A stretch of 64,000 nt of DNA from Lepturacanthus savala (taxonomy: Eukaryota > Chordata > Actinopteri > Scombriformes > Trichiuridae). Location of the stretch: contig CM060477.1 of the NCBI GenBank assembly GCA_030544235.1, positions 29,693,028 to 29,757,027 on the forward strand. The letters run 5' to 3'. Positions 38,501-54,408 of this stretch are shown piece after piece. Position 1 is the stretch's first letter; every line of letters begins with the position of its first letter. The position numbers and the translations under genes are program-made. The notes beneath the pieces were generated by a model that searched no databases, had not been told where the DNA came from, and saw only the letters and a program-made list of their open reading frames with translations.

Positions 38501-41500
38501 CATGTTATACACACACACATGTTATACACACACGTTATACACACACACACATGTTATACACACACACACATGTTATACACACACACACGTTATACACACA
38601 TGTTATACACACACACACACACATGTTATACACACACACACACGTTATACACACACGTTATACACACACACACACGTTATACACACAGGTTATACACTCA
38701 CACACATGTTATACACACACACACACGTTATACACACACACATGTTATACACACACGTTATACACACATGTTATACACACACACATTATACACACACACA
38801 CACACACATGTTATACACACACACACACACATGTTATACACACACACACATGTTATACACACACGTTATACACACATGTTATACACACACACACATTATA
38901 CACACACACACACATGTTATACACACACACACACACGTTATACACACATGTTATACACACACACACACATGTTATACACACACACACACATGTTATACAC
39001 ACACGTTATACACACACACACGTTATACACACACACACACACATGTTATACACACACACACACACATGTTATACACACACACACACACATGTTATACACA
39101 CACACATGTTATACACACACGTTATACACACACACATGTTATACACACACGTTATACACACACACACATGTTATACACACGTTATACACACACACACATG
39201 TTATACACACACGTTATACACACACATGTTATACACACACACACATGTTATACACACACACATTATACACACACACACACGTTATACACACACACACATG
39301 TTATACACACACACACACGTTATACACACATACACACACGTTATACACACACACACATGTTATACACACACACACACGTTATACACACACACACATGTTA
39401 TACACACACACACACACGTTATACGCACACACACACACACACACGTTATACACACACACACACATGTTATACACACACACATGTTATACACACACACACA
39501 CATTATACACACACACGTTATACACACACACACACATTATACACACACACACATGTTATACACACACACATTATACACACACACATGTTATACACACACA
39601 CACACATTATACACACACACACACATGTTATACACACACACACATTATACACACACACACACATGTTATACACACACACACACGTTATACACACATGTTA
39701 TACACACACACACACATGTTATATACACACACACACACATGTTATACACACACACACACACATGTTATACACACACACACACATGTTATACACACACGTT
39801 ATACACACACACACGTTATACACACACACACACATGTTATACACACACACACACATGTTATACACACACACACACGTTATACACACATGTTATACACACA
39901 CACACACATGTTATATACACACACACACATGTTATACACACACACACACATGTTATACACACACGTTATACACACACACACGTTATACACACACACACAC
40001 ATGTTATACACACACACACACATGTTATACACACACACACACATGTTATACACACACGTTATACACACACACACATGTTATACACACAGGTTATACACAC
40101 ACACACATGTTATACACACACACACATGTTATACACACACACATGTTATACACACACACACACACACGTTATACACACACACACACATGTTATACACACA
40201 CACACACATTATACACACACACACACATGTTATACACACACACACACACATGTTATACACACACACACACATGTTATACACACACACACGTTATACACAC
40301 ACGTTATACACACACACACATGTTATACACACACGTTATACACACATGTTATACACACACACACACACATGTTATACACACACACATGTTATACACACAC
40401 ACACATGTTATACACACACGTTATACACACATGTTATACACACACACATTATACACACACACACATGTTATACACACACACACACGTTATACACACATGT
40501 TATACACACACACACACACATGTTATATACACACACACACACATGTTATACACACACACACATGTTATACACACACACACACATGTTATACACACAGGTT
40601 ATACACACACACACATGTTATACACACACACACGTTATACACACACACATTATACACACACACACACACGTTATACACACACACACATGTTATACACACA
40701 CACACACGTTATACACACACACACACGTTATACACACACACACACATGTTATACACACACACGTTATACACACACACACACATGTTATACACACACACAA
40801 ACACACATGTTATACACACACACACATGTTATACACACACACACACATGTTATACACACACGTTATACACACACACACATGTTATACACACAGGTTATAC
40901 ACACACACACATGTTATACACACACGTTATACACACATGTTATACACACACACACATTATACACACACACACATGTTATACACACACACATGTTATACAC
41001 ACACGTTATACACACACACACATGTTATACACACACACACGTTATACACACATGTTATACACACACACACACACATGTTATACACACACACACGTTATAC
41101 ACACACGTTATACACACACACACACGTTATACACACAGGTTATACACACACACACATGTTATACACACACACACACGTTATACACACACACATGTTATAC
41201 ACACACGTTATACACACATGTTATACACACACACATTATACACACACACACACACACATGTTATACACACATGTTATACACACACACACACACATGTTAT
41301 ACACACACACACATTATACACACACACACACATGTTATACACACACACACACACACGTTATACACACACACACACATGTTATACACACACACACACATTA
41401 TACACACACACACACATGTTATACACACACACACACACATGTTATACACACACACACACATGTTATACACACACACACGTTATACACACACGTTATACAC

Positions 41501-44500
41501 ACACACACATGTTAAACACACACGTTATACACACATGTTATACACACACACACACACATGTTATACACACACACATGTTATACACACACACACATGTTAT
41601 ACACACACGTTATACACACATGTTATACACACACACATTATACACACACACACATGTTATACACACACACACACGTTATACACACATGTTATACACACAC
41701 ACACACATGTTATATACACACACACACACATGTTATACACACACACACATGTTATACACACACACACACATGTTATACACACAGGTTATACACACACACA
41801 CATGTTATACACACACACACGTTATACACACACACATTATACACACACACACACACGTTATACACACACACACATGTTATACACACACACACACGTTATA
41901 CACACACACACACGTTATACACACACACACACATGTTATACACACACACATGTTATACACACACACACACATGTTATACACACACACAAACACACATGTT
42001 ATACACACACACACATGTTATACACACACACACACATGTTATACACACACGTTATACACACACACACATGTTATACACACAGGTTATACACACACACACA
42101 TGTTATACACACACGTTATACACACATGTTATACACACACACACATTATACACACACACACATGTTATACACACACACATGTTATACACACACGTTATAC
42201 ACACACACACATGTTATACACACACACACGTTATACACACATGTTATACACACACACACACACATGTTATACACACACACACGTTATACACACACGTTAT
42301 ACACACACACACACGTTATACACACAGGTTATACACACACACACATGTTATACACACACACACACGTTATACACACACACATGTTATACACACACGTTAT
42401 ACACACATGTTATACACACACACATTATACACACACACACACACATGTTATACACACACACACGTTATACACACATGTTATACACACACACACACACATG
42501 TTATACACACACACACATTATACACACACACACACATGTTATACACACACACACACGTTATACACACATGTTATACACACACACACACATGTTATACACA
42601 CACACACACATGTTATACACACACGTTATACACACACACACGTTATACACACACACACACATGTTATACACACACACACATGTTATACACACACACACAT
42701 GTTATACACACACACATGTTATACACACACGTTATACACACACACACATGTTATACACACAGGTTATACACACACACACGTTATACACACACACACATGT
42801 TATACACACACACATGTTATACACACACGTTATACACACACACATGTTATACACACACACGTTATACACACACACACACATGTTATACACACGTTATACA
42901 CACACACACATGTTATACACACATGTTATACACACACATGTTATACACACACACACATGTTATACACACACACATTATACACACACACACACGTTATACA
43001 CACACACACATGTTATACACACACACACACGTTATACACACATACACACACGTTATACACACACACACATGTTATACACACACACACACGTTATACACAC
43101 ACACACATGTTATACACACACACACACGTTATACGCACACACACACACACGTTATACACACACACACACATGTTATACACACACACATGTTATACACACA
43201 CACACACATTATACACACACACGTTATACACACACACACACATTATACACACACACACATGTTATACACACACACACATTATACACACACACATGTTATA
43301 CACACACACACACATTATACACACACACACACATGTTATACACACACACACATTATACACACACACACACATGTTATACACACACACACGTTATACACAC
43401 ATGTTATACACACACACACACATGTTATATACACACACACACACATGTTATACACACACACACACACACATGTTATACACACACACACACATGTTATACA
43501 CACACGTTATACACACACACACGTTATACACACACACACACATGTTATACACACACACACACATGTTATACACACACACACACACATGTTATACACACAC
43601 ACATGTTATACACACACGTTATACACACACACACATGTTATACACACAGGTTATACACACACACACATGTTATACACACACACACATGTTATACACACAC
43701 ACATGTTATACACACACGTTATACACACACACACGTTATACACACACACACATGTTATACACACACACACACGTTATACGCACACACACACACACACGTT
43801 ATACACACACACACACATGTTATACACACACACATGTTATACACACACACACACATTATACACACACACGTTATACACACACACACACATTATACACACA
43901 CACACATGTTATACACACACACACACGTTATACACACATGTTATACACACACACACACATGTTATATACACACACACACACATGTTATACACACACACAC
44001 ACACATGTTATACACACACACACACATTATACACACACACACACATGTTATACACACACACACATTATACACACACACACACATGTTATACACACACACA
44101 CACGTTATACACACATGTTATACACACACACACACATGTTATATACACACACACACACATGTTATACACACACACACACATGTTATACACACACACACAC
44201 ATGTTATACACACACGTTATACACACACACACGTTATACACACACACACACATGTTATACACACACACACACATGTTATACACACACACACACATGTTAT
44301 ACACACACACATGTTATACACACACGTTATACACACACACACATGTTATACACACAGGTTATACACACACACACATGTTATACACACACACACATGTTAT
44401 ACACACACACATGTTATACACACACGTTATACACACACACATGTTATACACACACACACACACGTTATACACACACACACATGTTATACACACGTTATAC

Positions 44501-45267
44501 ACACACACACATGTTATACACACACGTTATACACACACACATGTTATACACACACGTTATACACACACATGTTATACACACACACACATGTTATACACAC
44601 ACACATTATACACACACACACACGTTATACACACACACACATGTTATACACACACACACACACGTTATACACACACACACATGTTATACACACGTTATAC
44701 ACACACATGTTATACACACACACACACATGTTATACACACACACATTATACACACACACACATGTTATACACACACGTTATACACACACATGTTATACAC
44801 ACACACACACATGTTATACACACACACATTATACACACACACACACATGTTATACACACACACATTATACACACACACACATGTTATACACACACGTTAT
44901 ACACACACATGTTATACACACACACACACATGTTATACACACACACATTATACACACACACACACGTTATACACACACACACACACGTTATACACACACA
45001 CACATGTTATACACACACACACACGTTATACACACACACACATGTTATACACACCCACACACGTTATACGCACACACACGTTATACACACACACACACAT
45101 GTTATACACACACACATGTTATACACACACACACACATTATACACACACACGTTATACACACACACACACACATTATACACACACACACATGTTATACAC
45201 ACACACACGTTATACACACACACATGTTATACACACACACACATTATACACACACACACACACATGT

Positions 45268-45304
<37 letters not shown>

Positions 45305-46432
45305 TATACACACACACACACGTTATACACACACACACACATGTTATACACACACACACGTTATACACACACACACACACACACACATGTTATACACACA
45401 CACACACATGTTATACACACATGTTATACACACACACACACATTATACACACACACACACATTATACACACACACATTACACACACACATGTTATACAAA
45501 CACACACACATTATACACACACACATGTTATACACACACACACACATGTTATACACACACACACATGTTATATACACACACACATGTTATACACACACAT
45601 GTTATACACACACACACATGTTATACACACACACACACATGTTATACACACACACACACACATTATACACACACACATGTTATACACACACACACACATT
45701 ATACACACACATGTTATACACACACATGTTATACACACACACATGTTATACACACACATGTTATACACACACACACATGTTATACACACACACATGTTAT
45801 ACACACACACACACACATGTTATACACACACACACGTTATACACACACATGTTATACACACACACACATGTTATACACACACATACACACACATGTTATA
45901 CACACACATGTTATACACACACACACACACACATGTTATACACACACATGTTATACACACACACACACATGTTATACACACACACACACATTATACACAC
46001 ACACATGTTATACACACACACACACATTATACACATACATGTTATACACACACATGTTATACACACACACATGTTATACACACACATGTTATACACACAC
46101 ACACATGTTATACACACACACATGTTATACACACACACACACACATGTTATACACACACACACGTTATACACACACATGTTATACACACACACACGTTAT
46201 ACACACACATACACACACATGTTATACACACACATGTTATACACACACACACACACATGTTATACACACACACACACACATTATACACACACACATGTTA
46301 TACACACACACACATGTTATACACACACACACATGTTATACACACACACACATGTTATACACACACACATGTTATACACACACACACACACACATTATAA
46401 ACACACACACACACGTTATACACACATTATGT
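35559..46432. repeat. 10.9-kb CA-rich satellite with GTTATACAC punctuation
   Basis: Roughly 500 tandem units of about 14-30 bp: GTTATAC followed by a variable (AC)n run and ending in AT or CG before the next GTTATAC. Rare variants (CACAAACACAC, GTTATACGCAC, GGTTATACACTC) recur as blocks about 1.6 kb apart, for example CACAAAC at 36656 and 38291 and CACTCAC at 37058 and 38695. All three forward frames stay open for thousands of codons (HTHTHVIHTH and YTHTHMLYTH repeats); these are artefacts. Confidence 0.96.
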
Positions 46433-46461
46433 ATACCTGTATATATATACGTGTATATATA

Positions 46462-46541
46462 CCTAACCATAACCAACCCTAACCCTTAATGCTAACCCTA
46501 ACCCCTAACCCCTAACCCCTGACCCCTAACCCCTGACCCCT
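46462..46541. repeat. Interstitial telomere-like repeat (CCCTAA/CCCCTAA)
   Basis: Directly after the CA-rich satellite come degenerate telomeric units: ACCCTAACCC, CTAACCCTAACCCC, then 7-mers CCCCTAA and CCCCTGA. The vertebrate telomere unit is TTAGGG, whose complement is CCCTAA. About 10-11 units, of which only two or three are perfect hexamers. Confidence 0.8.

Positions 46542-47519
<978 letters not shown>

Positions 47520-47597
<78 letters not shown>
47520..47597. repeat. (TG)n microsatellite
   Basis: About 39 uninterrupted TG dinucleotides. Confidence 0.96.
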
Positions 47598-47600
<3 letters not shown>

Positions 47601-47694
47601 GAGGTTCCAGAGGTAACAGAGAAATAATGAGAAGGACAGAACGGATCATCACTGATGCTGCAGAAAGAGAGAGACAGAGAGAAGTGTAGGAGCA

Positions 47695-48578
47695 ACACCT
47701 GTCTGATTACACCTGTCTGATTACACCTGTCTGATTACACCTGTCTGATCTACACCTGTCTGATTACACCTGTCTGATTACACCTGTCTGATCTACACCT
47801 GTCTGATTACACCTGTCTGATCTACACCTGTCTGAGCTACACCTGTCTGATCTACACCTGTCTGATTACACCTGTCTGATCTACACCTGTCTGATCTACA
47901 CCTGTCTGATCTACACCTGTCTGATTACACCTGTCTGATTACACCTGTCTGATCTACACCTGTCTGATTACACCTGTCTGATCTACACCTGTCTGATTAC
48001 ACCTGTCTGATCTACACCTGTCTGATTACACCTGTCTGATTACACCTGTCTGATTACACCTGTCTGATCTACACCTGTCTGATTACACCTGTCTGATCTA
48101 CACCTGTCTGATCTACACCTGTCTGATTACACCTGTCTGATTACACCTGTCTGATCTACACCTGTCTGATTACACCTGTCTGATCTACACCTGTCTGAGC
48201 TACACCTGTCTGATTACACCTGTCTGATCTACACCTGTCTGATTACACCTGTCTGATTACACCTGTCTGATCTACACCTGTCTGATCTACACCTGTCTGA
48301 TTACACCTGTCTGATTACACCTGTCTGATCTACACCTGTCTGATCTACACCTGTCTGATCTACACCTGTCTGATTACACCTGTCTGAGCTACACCTGTCT
48401 GATCTACACCTGTCTGATCTACACCTGTCTGATTACACCTGTCTGATTACACCTGTCTGATCTACACCTGTCTGATCTACACCTGTCTGATTACACCTGT
48501 CTGATTACACCTGTCTGAGCTACACCTGTCTGATCTACACCTGTCTGATTACACCTGTCTGATTACACCTGTCTGATC
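47695..48578. repeat. 14/15-bp minisatellite (ACACCTGTCTGATT)
   Basis: About 61 tandem units, ACACCTGTCTGATT (14 bp) or ACACCTGTCTGATCT (15 bp), with rare GAGCT variants. The order of the two forms is irregular. Each unit joins an E-box (CACCTG) to GTCTG, which contains a SMAD-type GTCT. Confidence 0.94.
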
Positions 48579-48652
48579 TTTTATATCAGTTTGTATAGAG
48601 GAGTGAAACTGATCATCCATCACTGTCTGACCATCATTTACCTTCAGCATCA

Positions 48653-48825
48653 AAGCTGCTACTGTTGCTACTGTTACTGCTGCTGCTGCTGCTACTGTTA
48701 CTGCTGCTACTGCTGCTGCTGCTGCTGTTACTGCTGCTACTGCTGCTGCTGCTACTGTTACTGCTGCTACTGCTGCTGCTACTGTTACTGCTGCTGCTGC
48801 TGCTACTGTTACTGCTGCTACTGTT

Positions 48826-48858
<33 letters not shown>

Positions 48859-48922
48859 ACTGCTGCTACTGTTACTGCTGCTGCTGCTGCTGCTGCTACT
48901 GTTACTGCTGCTGCTGCTACTG

Positions 48923-48999
<77 letters not shown>

Positions 49000-49082
49000 A
49001 CTGCTGCTACTGCTGCTGCTGCTACTGTTACTGCTGCTACTGCTGCTGCTACTGCTGCTGCTGCTACTGTTACTGCTGCTAC

Positions 49083-49137
<55 letters not shown>

Positions 49138-49139
49138 AC

Positions 49140-49194
<55 letters not shown>

Positions 49195-49259
49195 ACTGCT
49201 GCTACTGTTACTGCTGCTACTGCTGCTACTGCTGCTGCTACTGCTGCTGCTACTGTTAC

Positions 49260-49294
<35 letters not shown>

Positions 49295-49345
49295 CTGTTA
49301 CTGCTGCTACTGCTGCTGCTACTGCTGCTGCTACTGTTACTGCTG

Positions 49346-49395
<50 letters not shown>

Positions 49396-49464
49396 GTTAC
49401 TGCTGCTGCTGCTGCTGCTGTTACTGCTGCTGCTACTGCTGCTACTGTTACTGCTGCTACTGTT

Positions 49465-49497
<33 letters not shown>

Positions 49498-49624
49498 ACT
49501 GCTGCTACTGCTGCTCCTACTGCTGCTGCTACTGCTGCTGCTGCTGCTGCTGCTACTGTTACTGCTGCTGCTGCTGCTGCTGCTGCTGTTACTGCTGCTA
49601 CTGTTACTGCTGCTGCTGCTGCTG
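48653..49624 (+). repeat. Interrupted CTG-triplet array, about 970 bp
   Basis: Nearly every triplet from 48653 to 49624 is CTG, interrupted by CTA and TTA at irregular spacing (CTGCTACTGTTACTG motifs). The longest pure run is about 13 CTG (48926-48966). The orientation is CTG on the MYT1L sense strand, so the pre-mRNA would carry CUG repeats. Poly-Leu, poly-Cys and poly-Ala frames through it are artefacts. Confidence 0.94.
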
Positions 49625-49710
49625 ACGACCAGTCAACGTTCTGTTCTTCATCCTGATGGATCACAACTGAAGCAGTGACACAATTACTGAACCAGACACT
49701 GAGGCTCAAT

Positions 49711-49956
<246 letters not shown>

Positions 49957-49958
<2 letters not shown>

Positions 49959-50625
49959 AGGATGTCACCATGGCGACAGTACCGTGCAGATGCTGCAGTA
50001 TGAGGACCAGGAGGGATGCAGCCTGTCTCCCATAGCAACCACTAGTATAGGATGTGAACATCATGCCCCCCCCCCATCTCTTATACATTCCCCCTCTAAA
50101 GCGTTGCCATGGTGATGACTGGTACGTGGTGTTGCCAGGGGCGATGATCCCACCTAACCACACATACCTAGATGTAATTATCACACTGCAGCTGATATCC
50201 CTGTCACCTGTCACCACGGTTACAGCTTTTATCGTCACGTTAAAGTCACTTGTGTTGAGTTTAAATCATGTTGTGACTAATTGAAGCTGCAGTGAATTCA
50301 CCTCCGTCACCAAACACACGTTCAACAAACTTTACATTCATGTGTCAGAACTCTGCAGCTGTTCCTGGTGACACGCCACACAGTTCTGCTCTAAATCAAT
50401 CCTATATTAAACCACAGGTAACCGTGGCAACAGCAGCAGTTAATTGACCAGTGAAACTGACCTCATCAAAGTTAAACTAACATCACTTTAAAACAACAAA
50501 GGAAGCTTTTCTCTTTGTTCCTGTGGTGATATGACAGATGTTATAGCTGCTGCTTCTTAATGATGGTTTAATGAAGGATATTGGATCTATGGACTAAACC
50601 TGATGATTGACAGGTTGAAGGTAGA
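49957..50625. promoter_or_regulatory. Single-copy island with two X-box-like palindromes
   Basis: Complex unique sequence in intron 3. GTCACCATGGCGAC (49964-49977) and GTTGCCATGGTGAT (50103-50116) match the RFX X-box pattern with one or two weak positions, and a half-site CCATAGCAACC lies between them (50030-50040). The stretch 50100-50260 is information-rich and could be a conserved enhancer. No exon was found. Confidence 0.33.
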
Positions 50626-50860
50626 GATGCTGTGATCAATCCATCAAATCATGATTTGATAGAACTATTCTGATAATTGATGAATGGATTTGAGTCATTT
50701 TTAAGAAGGAAATTGTCCAAATTTATCTTTATTTATGTTGTTTTTATTTAGTCCAGTGCTGCAGCTAATAAACATGTTGATAGTAGATTCATCTATTGAT
50801 TATTGAAACGATTCATTTATTGGTTTGGTTCATTAAATGGTTTAAATGTGATTTTATACA
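50626..50860. mobile_element. Degraded dispersed fish repeat, broken by a minisatellite
   Basis: CTATTCTGATAATTGATGAA with GAGTCATTTTTAAGAAGG and TTGTCCAAAT matches one end, and GTGCTGCAGCTAATAAACAT with TTGGTTTGGTTCATTAAATG the other end, of a repeat I recall as very common in spiny-rayed fishes (ends in GCTGCAACTAAYGATTA, internal TCTCTGGTTCCAGCTTCTC). The class is uncertain, probably a non-autonomous DNA element. The second fragment runs straight into the 20-bp array. Confidence 0.45.
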
Positions 50861-53800
50861 TGGTGCAGGTGTTTTATTGGTGGTGCAGGTGTTTTATTCA
50901 TGGTGCAGGTGTTTTATTGGTGGTGCAGGTGTTTTATTCATGGTGCAGGTGTTTTATTGGTGGTGCAGGTGTTTTATACATGGTGCAGGTGTTTTATTCA
51001 TGGTGCAGGTGTTTTATTCATGGTGCAGGTGTTTTATTCATGGTGCAGGTGTTTTATACATGGTGCAGGTGTTTTATTCATGGTGCAGGTGTTTTATTAG
51101 TGGTGCAGGTGTTTTATTCATGGTGCAGGTGTTTTATTCATGGTGCAGGTGTTTTATTGGTGGTGCAGGTGTTTTATTCATGGTGCAGGTGTTTTATTGG
51201 TGGTGCAGGTGTTTTATTCATGGTGCAGGTGTTTTATTGGTGGTGCAGGTGTTTTATTCATGGTGCAGGTGTTTTATTCATGATGCAGGTGTTTTATTCA
51301 TGGTGCAGGTGTTTTATTGGTGGTGCAGGTGTTTTATTCATGGTGCAGGTGTTTTATACATGGTGCAGGTGTTTTATTCATGGTGCAGGTGTTTTATTCA
51401 TGGTGCAGGTGTTTTATACATGGTGCAGGTGTTTTATTGGTGGTGCAGGTGTTTTATTCATGGTGCAGGTGTTTTATACATGGTGCAGGTGTTTTATTGG
51501 TGGTGCAGGTGTTTTATTCATGGTGCAGGTGTTTTATACATGGTGCAGGTGTTTTATTGGTGGTGCAGGTGTTTTATTCATGGTGCAGGTGTTTTATTCA
51601 TGGTGCAGGTGTTTTATTGGTGGTGCAGGTGTTTTATTCATGTTGCAGGTGTTTTATTGGTGGTGCAGGTGTTTTATTCATGGTGCAGGTGTTTTATTGG
51701 TGGTGCAGGTGTTTTATTCATGGTGCAGGTGTTTTATTGGTGGTGCAGGTGTTTTATTCATGGTGCAGGTGTTTTATTGGTGGTGCAGGTGTTTTATTCA
51801 TGGTGCAGGTGTTTTATTCATGGTGCAGGTGTTTTATTGGTGGTGCAGGTGTTTTATTAGTGGTGCAGGTGTTTTATTGGTGGTGCAGGTGTTTTATTAG
51901 TGGTGCAGGTGTTTTATTGGTGGTGCAGGTGTTTTATTAGTGGTGCAGGTGTTTTATTAGTGGTGCAGGTGTTTTATTAGTGGTGCAGGTGTTTTATACA
52001 TGGTGCAGGTGTTTTATTCATGGTGCAGGTGTTTTATTGGTGGTGCAGGTGTTTTATTCATGTTGCAGGTGTTTTATTGGTGGTGCAGGTGTTTTATTCA
52101 TGGTGCAGGTGTTTTATTGGTGGTGCAGGTGTTTTATTCATGATGCAGGTGTTTTATTCATGGTGCAGGTGTTTTATACATGGTGCAGGTGTTTTATTAG
52201 TGGTGCAGGTGTTTTATACATGGTGCAGGTGTTTTATTCATGGTGCAGGTGTTTTATTAGTGGTGCAGGTGTTTTATACATGGTGCAGGTGTTTTATTCA
52301 TGGTGCAGGTGTTTTATTCATGGTGCAGGTGTTTTATACATGGTGCAGGTGTTTTATTCATGGTGCAGGTGTTTTATTGGTGGTGCAGGTGTTTTATTCA
52401 TGGTGCAGGTGTTTTATTGGTGGTGCAGGTGTTTTATTCATGGTGCAGGTGTTTTATTCATGGTGCAGGTGTTTTATTGGTGGTGCAGGTGTTTTATTCA
52501 TGGTGCAGGTGTTTTATTGGTGGTGCAGGTGTTTTATTCATGGTGCAGGTGTTTTATTAGTGGTGCAGGTGTTTTATTCATGGTGCAGGTGTTTTATTGG
52601 TGGTGCAGGTGTTTTATTCATGGTGCAGGTGTTTTATACATGGTGCAGGTGTTTTATTCATGGTGCAGGTGTTTTATTCATGGTGCAGGTGTTTTATTAG
52701 TGGTGCAGGTGTTTTATTCATGGTGCAGGTGTTTTATTCATGGTGCAGGTGTTTTATTCATGGTGCAGGTGTTTTATTAGTGGTGCAGGTGTTTTATTCA
52801 TGGTGCAGGTGTTTTATTCATGGTGCAGGTGTTTTATTAGTGGTGCAGGTGTTTTATACATGGTGCAGGTGTTTTATTCATGGTGCAGGTGTTTTATTGG
52901 TGGTGCAGGTGTTTTATTCATGGTGCAGGTGTTTTATTGGTGGTGCAGGTGTTTTATTCATGGTGCAGGTGTTTTATTAGTGGTGCAGGTGTTTTATTCA
53001 TGGTGCAGGTGTTTTATTCATGGTGCAGGTGTTTTATTGGTGGTGCAGGTGTTTTATTGGTGGTGCAGGTGTTTTATTCATGGTGCAGGTGTTTTATTGG
53101 TGGTGCAGGTGTTTTATTCATGGTGCAGGTGTTTTATTGGTGGTGCAGGTGTTTTATTAGTGGTGCAGGTGTTTTATTCGTGGTGCAGGTGTTTTATTAG
53201 TGGTGCAGGTGTTTCATTCGTGGTGCAGGTGTTTCATTCGTGGTGCAGGTGTTTCATTCGTGGTGCAGGTGTTTTATTAGTGGTGCAGGTGTTTTATTAG
53301 TGGTGCAGGTGTTTTATTGGTGGTGCAGGTGTTTTATTCATGGTGCAGGTGTTTTATTGGTGGTGCAGGTGTTTTATTAGTGGTGCAGGTGTTTTATTAG
53401 TGGTGCAGGTGTTTTATTAGTGGTGCAGGTGTTTCATTCGTGGTGCAGGTGTTTTATTAGTGGTGCAGGTGTTTCATTCGTGGTGCAGGTGTTTTATTCG
53501 TGGTGCAGGTGTTTTATTAGTGGTGCAGGTGTTTCATTCGTGGTGCAGGTGTTTCATTCGTGGTGCAGGTGTTTCATTCGTGGTGCAGGTGTTTTATTAG
53601 TGGTGCAGGTGTTTTATTAGTGGTGCAGGTGTTTTATTAGTGGTGCAGGTGTTTCATTCGTGGTGCAGGTGTTTCATTCGTGGTGCAGGTGTTTTATTAG
53701 TGGTGCAGGTGTTTTATTAGTGGTGCAGGTGTTTTATTAGTGGTGCAGGTGTTTTATTAGTGGTGCAGGTGTTTTATTAGTGGTGCAGGTGTTTTATTAG

Positions 53801-53870
53801 TGGTGCAGGTGTTTCATTCATGGTGCAGGTGTTTCATTCGTGGTGCAGGTGTTTCATTCGTGGTGCAGGT
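50861..53870. repeat. 20-bp minisatellite, 150 units without length change
   Basis: Tandem TGGTGCAGGTGTTTTATTSR units. TGGTGCAGGT recurs exactly every 20 bp from 50861 to 53861, so 3,000 bp contain 150 units with no net insertion or deletion. Variation is confined to the last positions (TTCA, TTGG, TTAG, TACA) and to GTTTCATTCG. TACA units occur only before about 52860, and GTTTCATT units only after 53200. Plus-strand frames (MVQVFYSWCRCF) are artefacts. Confidence 0.97.
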
Positions 53871-54286
53871 GCCAGGTGATGCTCCTGATGGTCCTTGATG
53901 CTACGATGGCATTGAGCCTCTCTGGGTTAAATCAGAGGTTGTCAGGACGTGGTCGTGGTGTCGTTAGCATCAGGAGAGTTTCCAGCCACAGATGTTGTGT
54001 TATAGATAGAGAACGTTTATTATTCACTGATGATTTATGTAGAAAACACAAAAATAACAAAATCATGGTTTAACATGACGTTAAAACATGTTCATTCATT
54101 TATTAAGACAGAGTCTGTCACTGAAATACAATAAATCATAGAAATCAAATCTCTCTCTCTCTCTCTCTGTCATAATTACAATGCATAGTCTCTCGCCCTC
54201 GTCTGCAGCATCATTCCCTCGTTTCTGATCTGCTTTAATTACCACCGGAATTTTAATTGATGGGAGATAGCAAGGTGTCCGAGGTC

Positions 54287-54289
<3 letters not shown>
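53871..54289. other. Single-copy block, candidate conserved non-coding element
   Basis: After the array comes unique sequence. 54180-54285 is complex and includes TTTAATTACCACC and TTTTAATTGATGGGAG (homeodomain-type TAATTA and TTAATTG cores), which is the look of a conserved non-coding element in a neural gene intron. A short (CT)n lies at about 54152-54168. No exon was recognised. Confidence 0.35.
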
Positions 54290-54354
<65 letters not shown>

Positions 54355-54408
54355 TTCACATCTATTACCCTTTTGGCTGGCATGCTGCCGGCTTGTGTGT
54401 GTGTGTGT

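Noticed and set aside
35463..46489. Open frames of 3,645, 3,072, 1,921 and 1,643 codons rich in His-Thr-Tyr
   Set aside because: All three forward frames are open at once because the CA/GTTATAC units contain no forward stops. The sequence is pure tandem repeat inside an intron.
50796..54073. Plus-strand frames of 200-365 codons (MVQVFYSWCRCF)
   Set aside because: The 20-bp unit has no stop in the forward frames; each frame gives the same 20-residue cycle. Not a gene.
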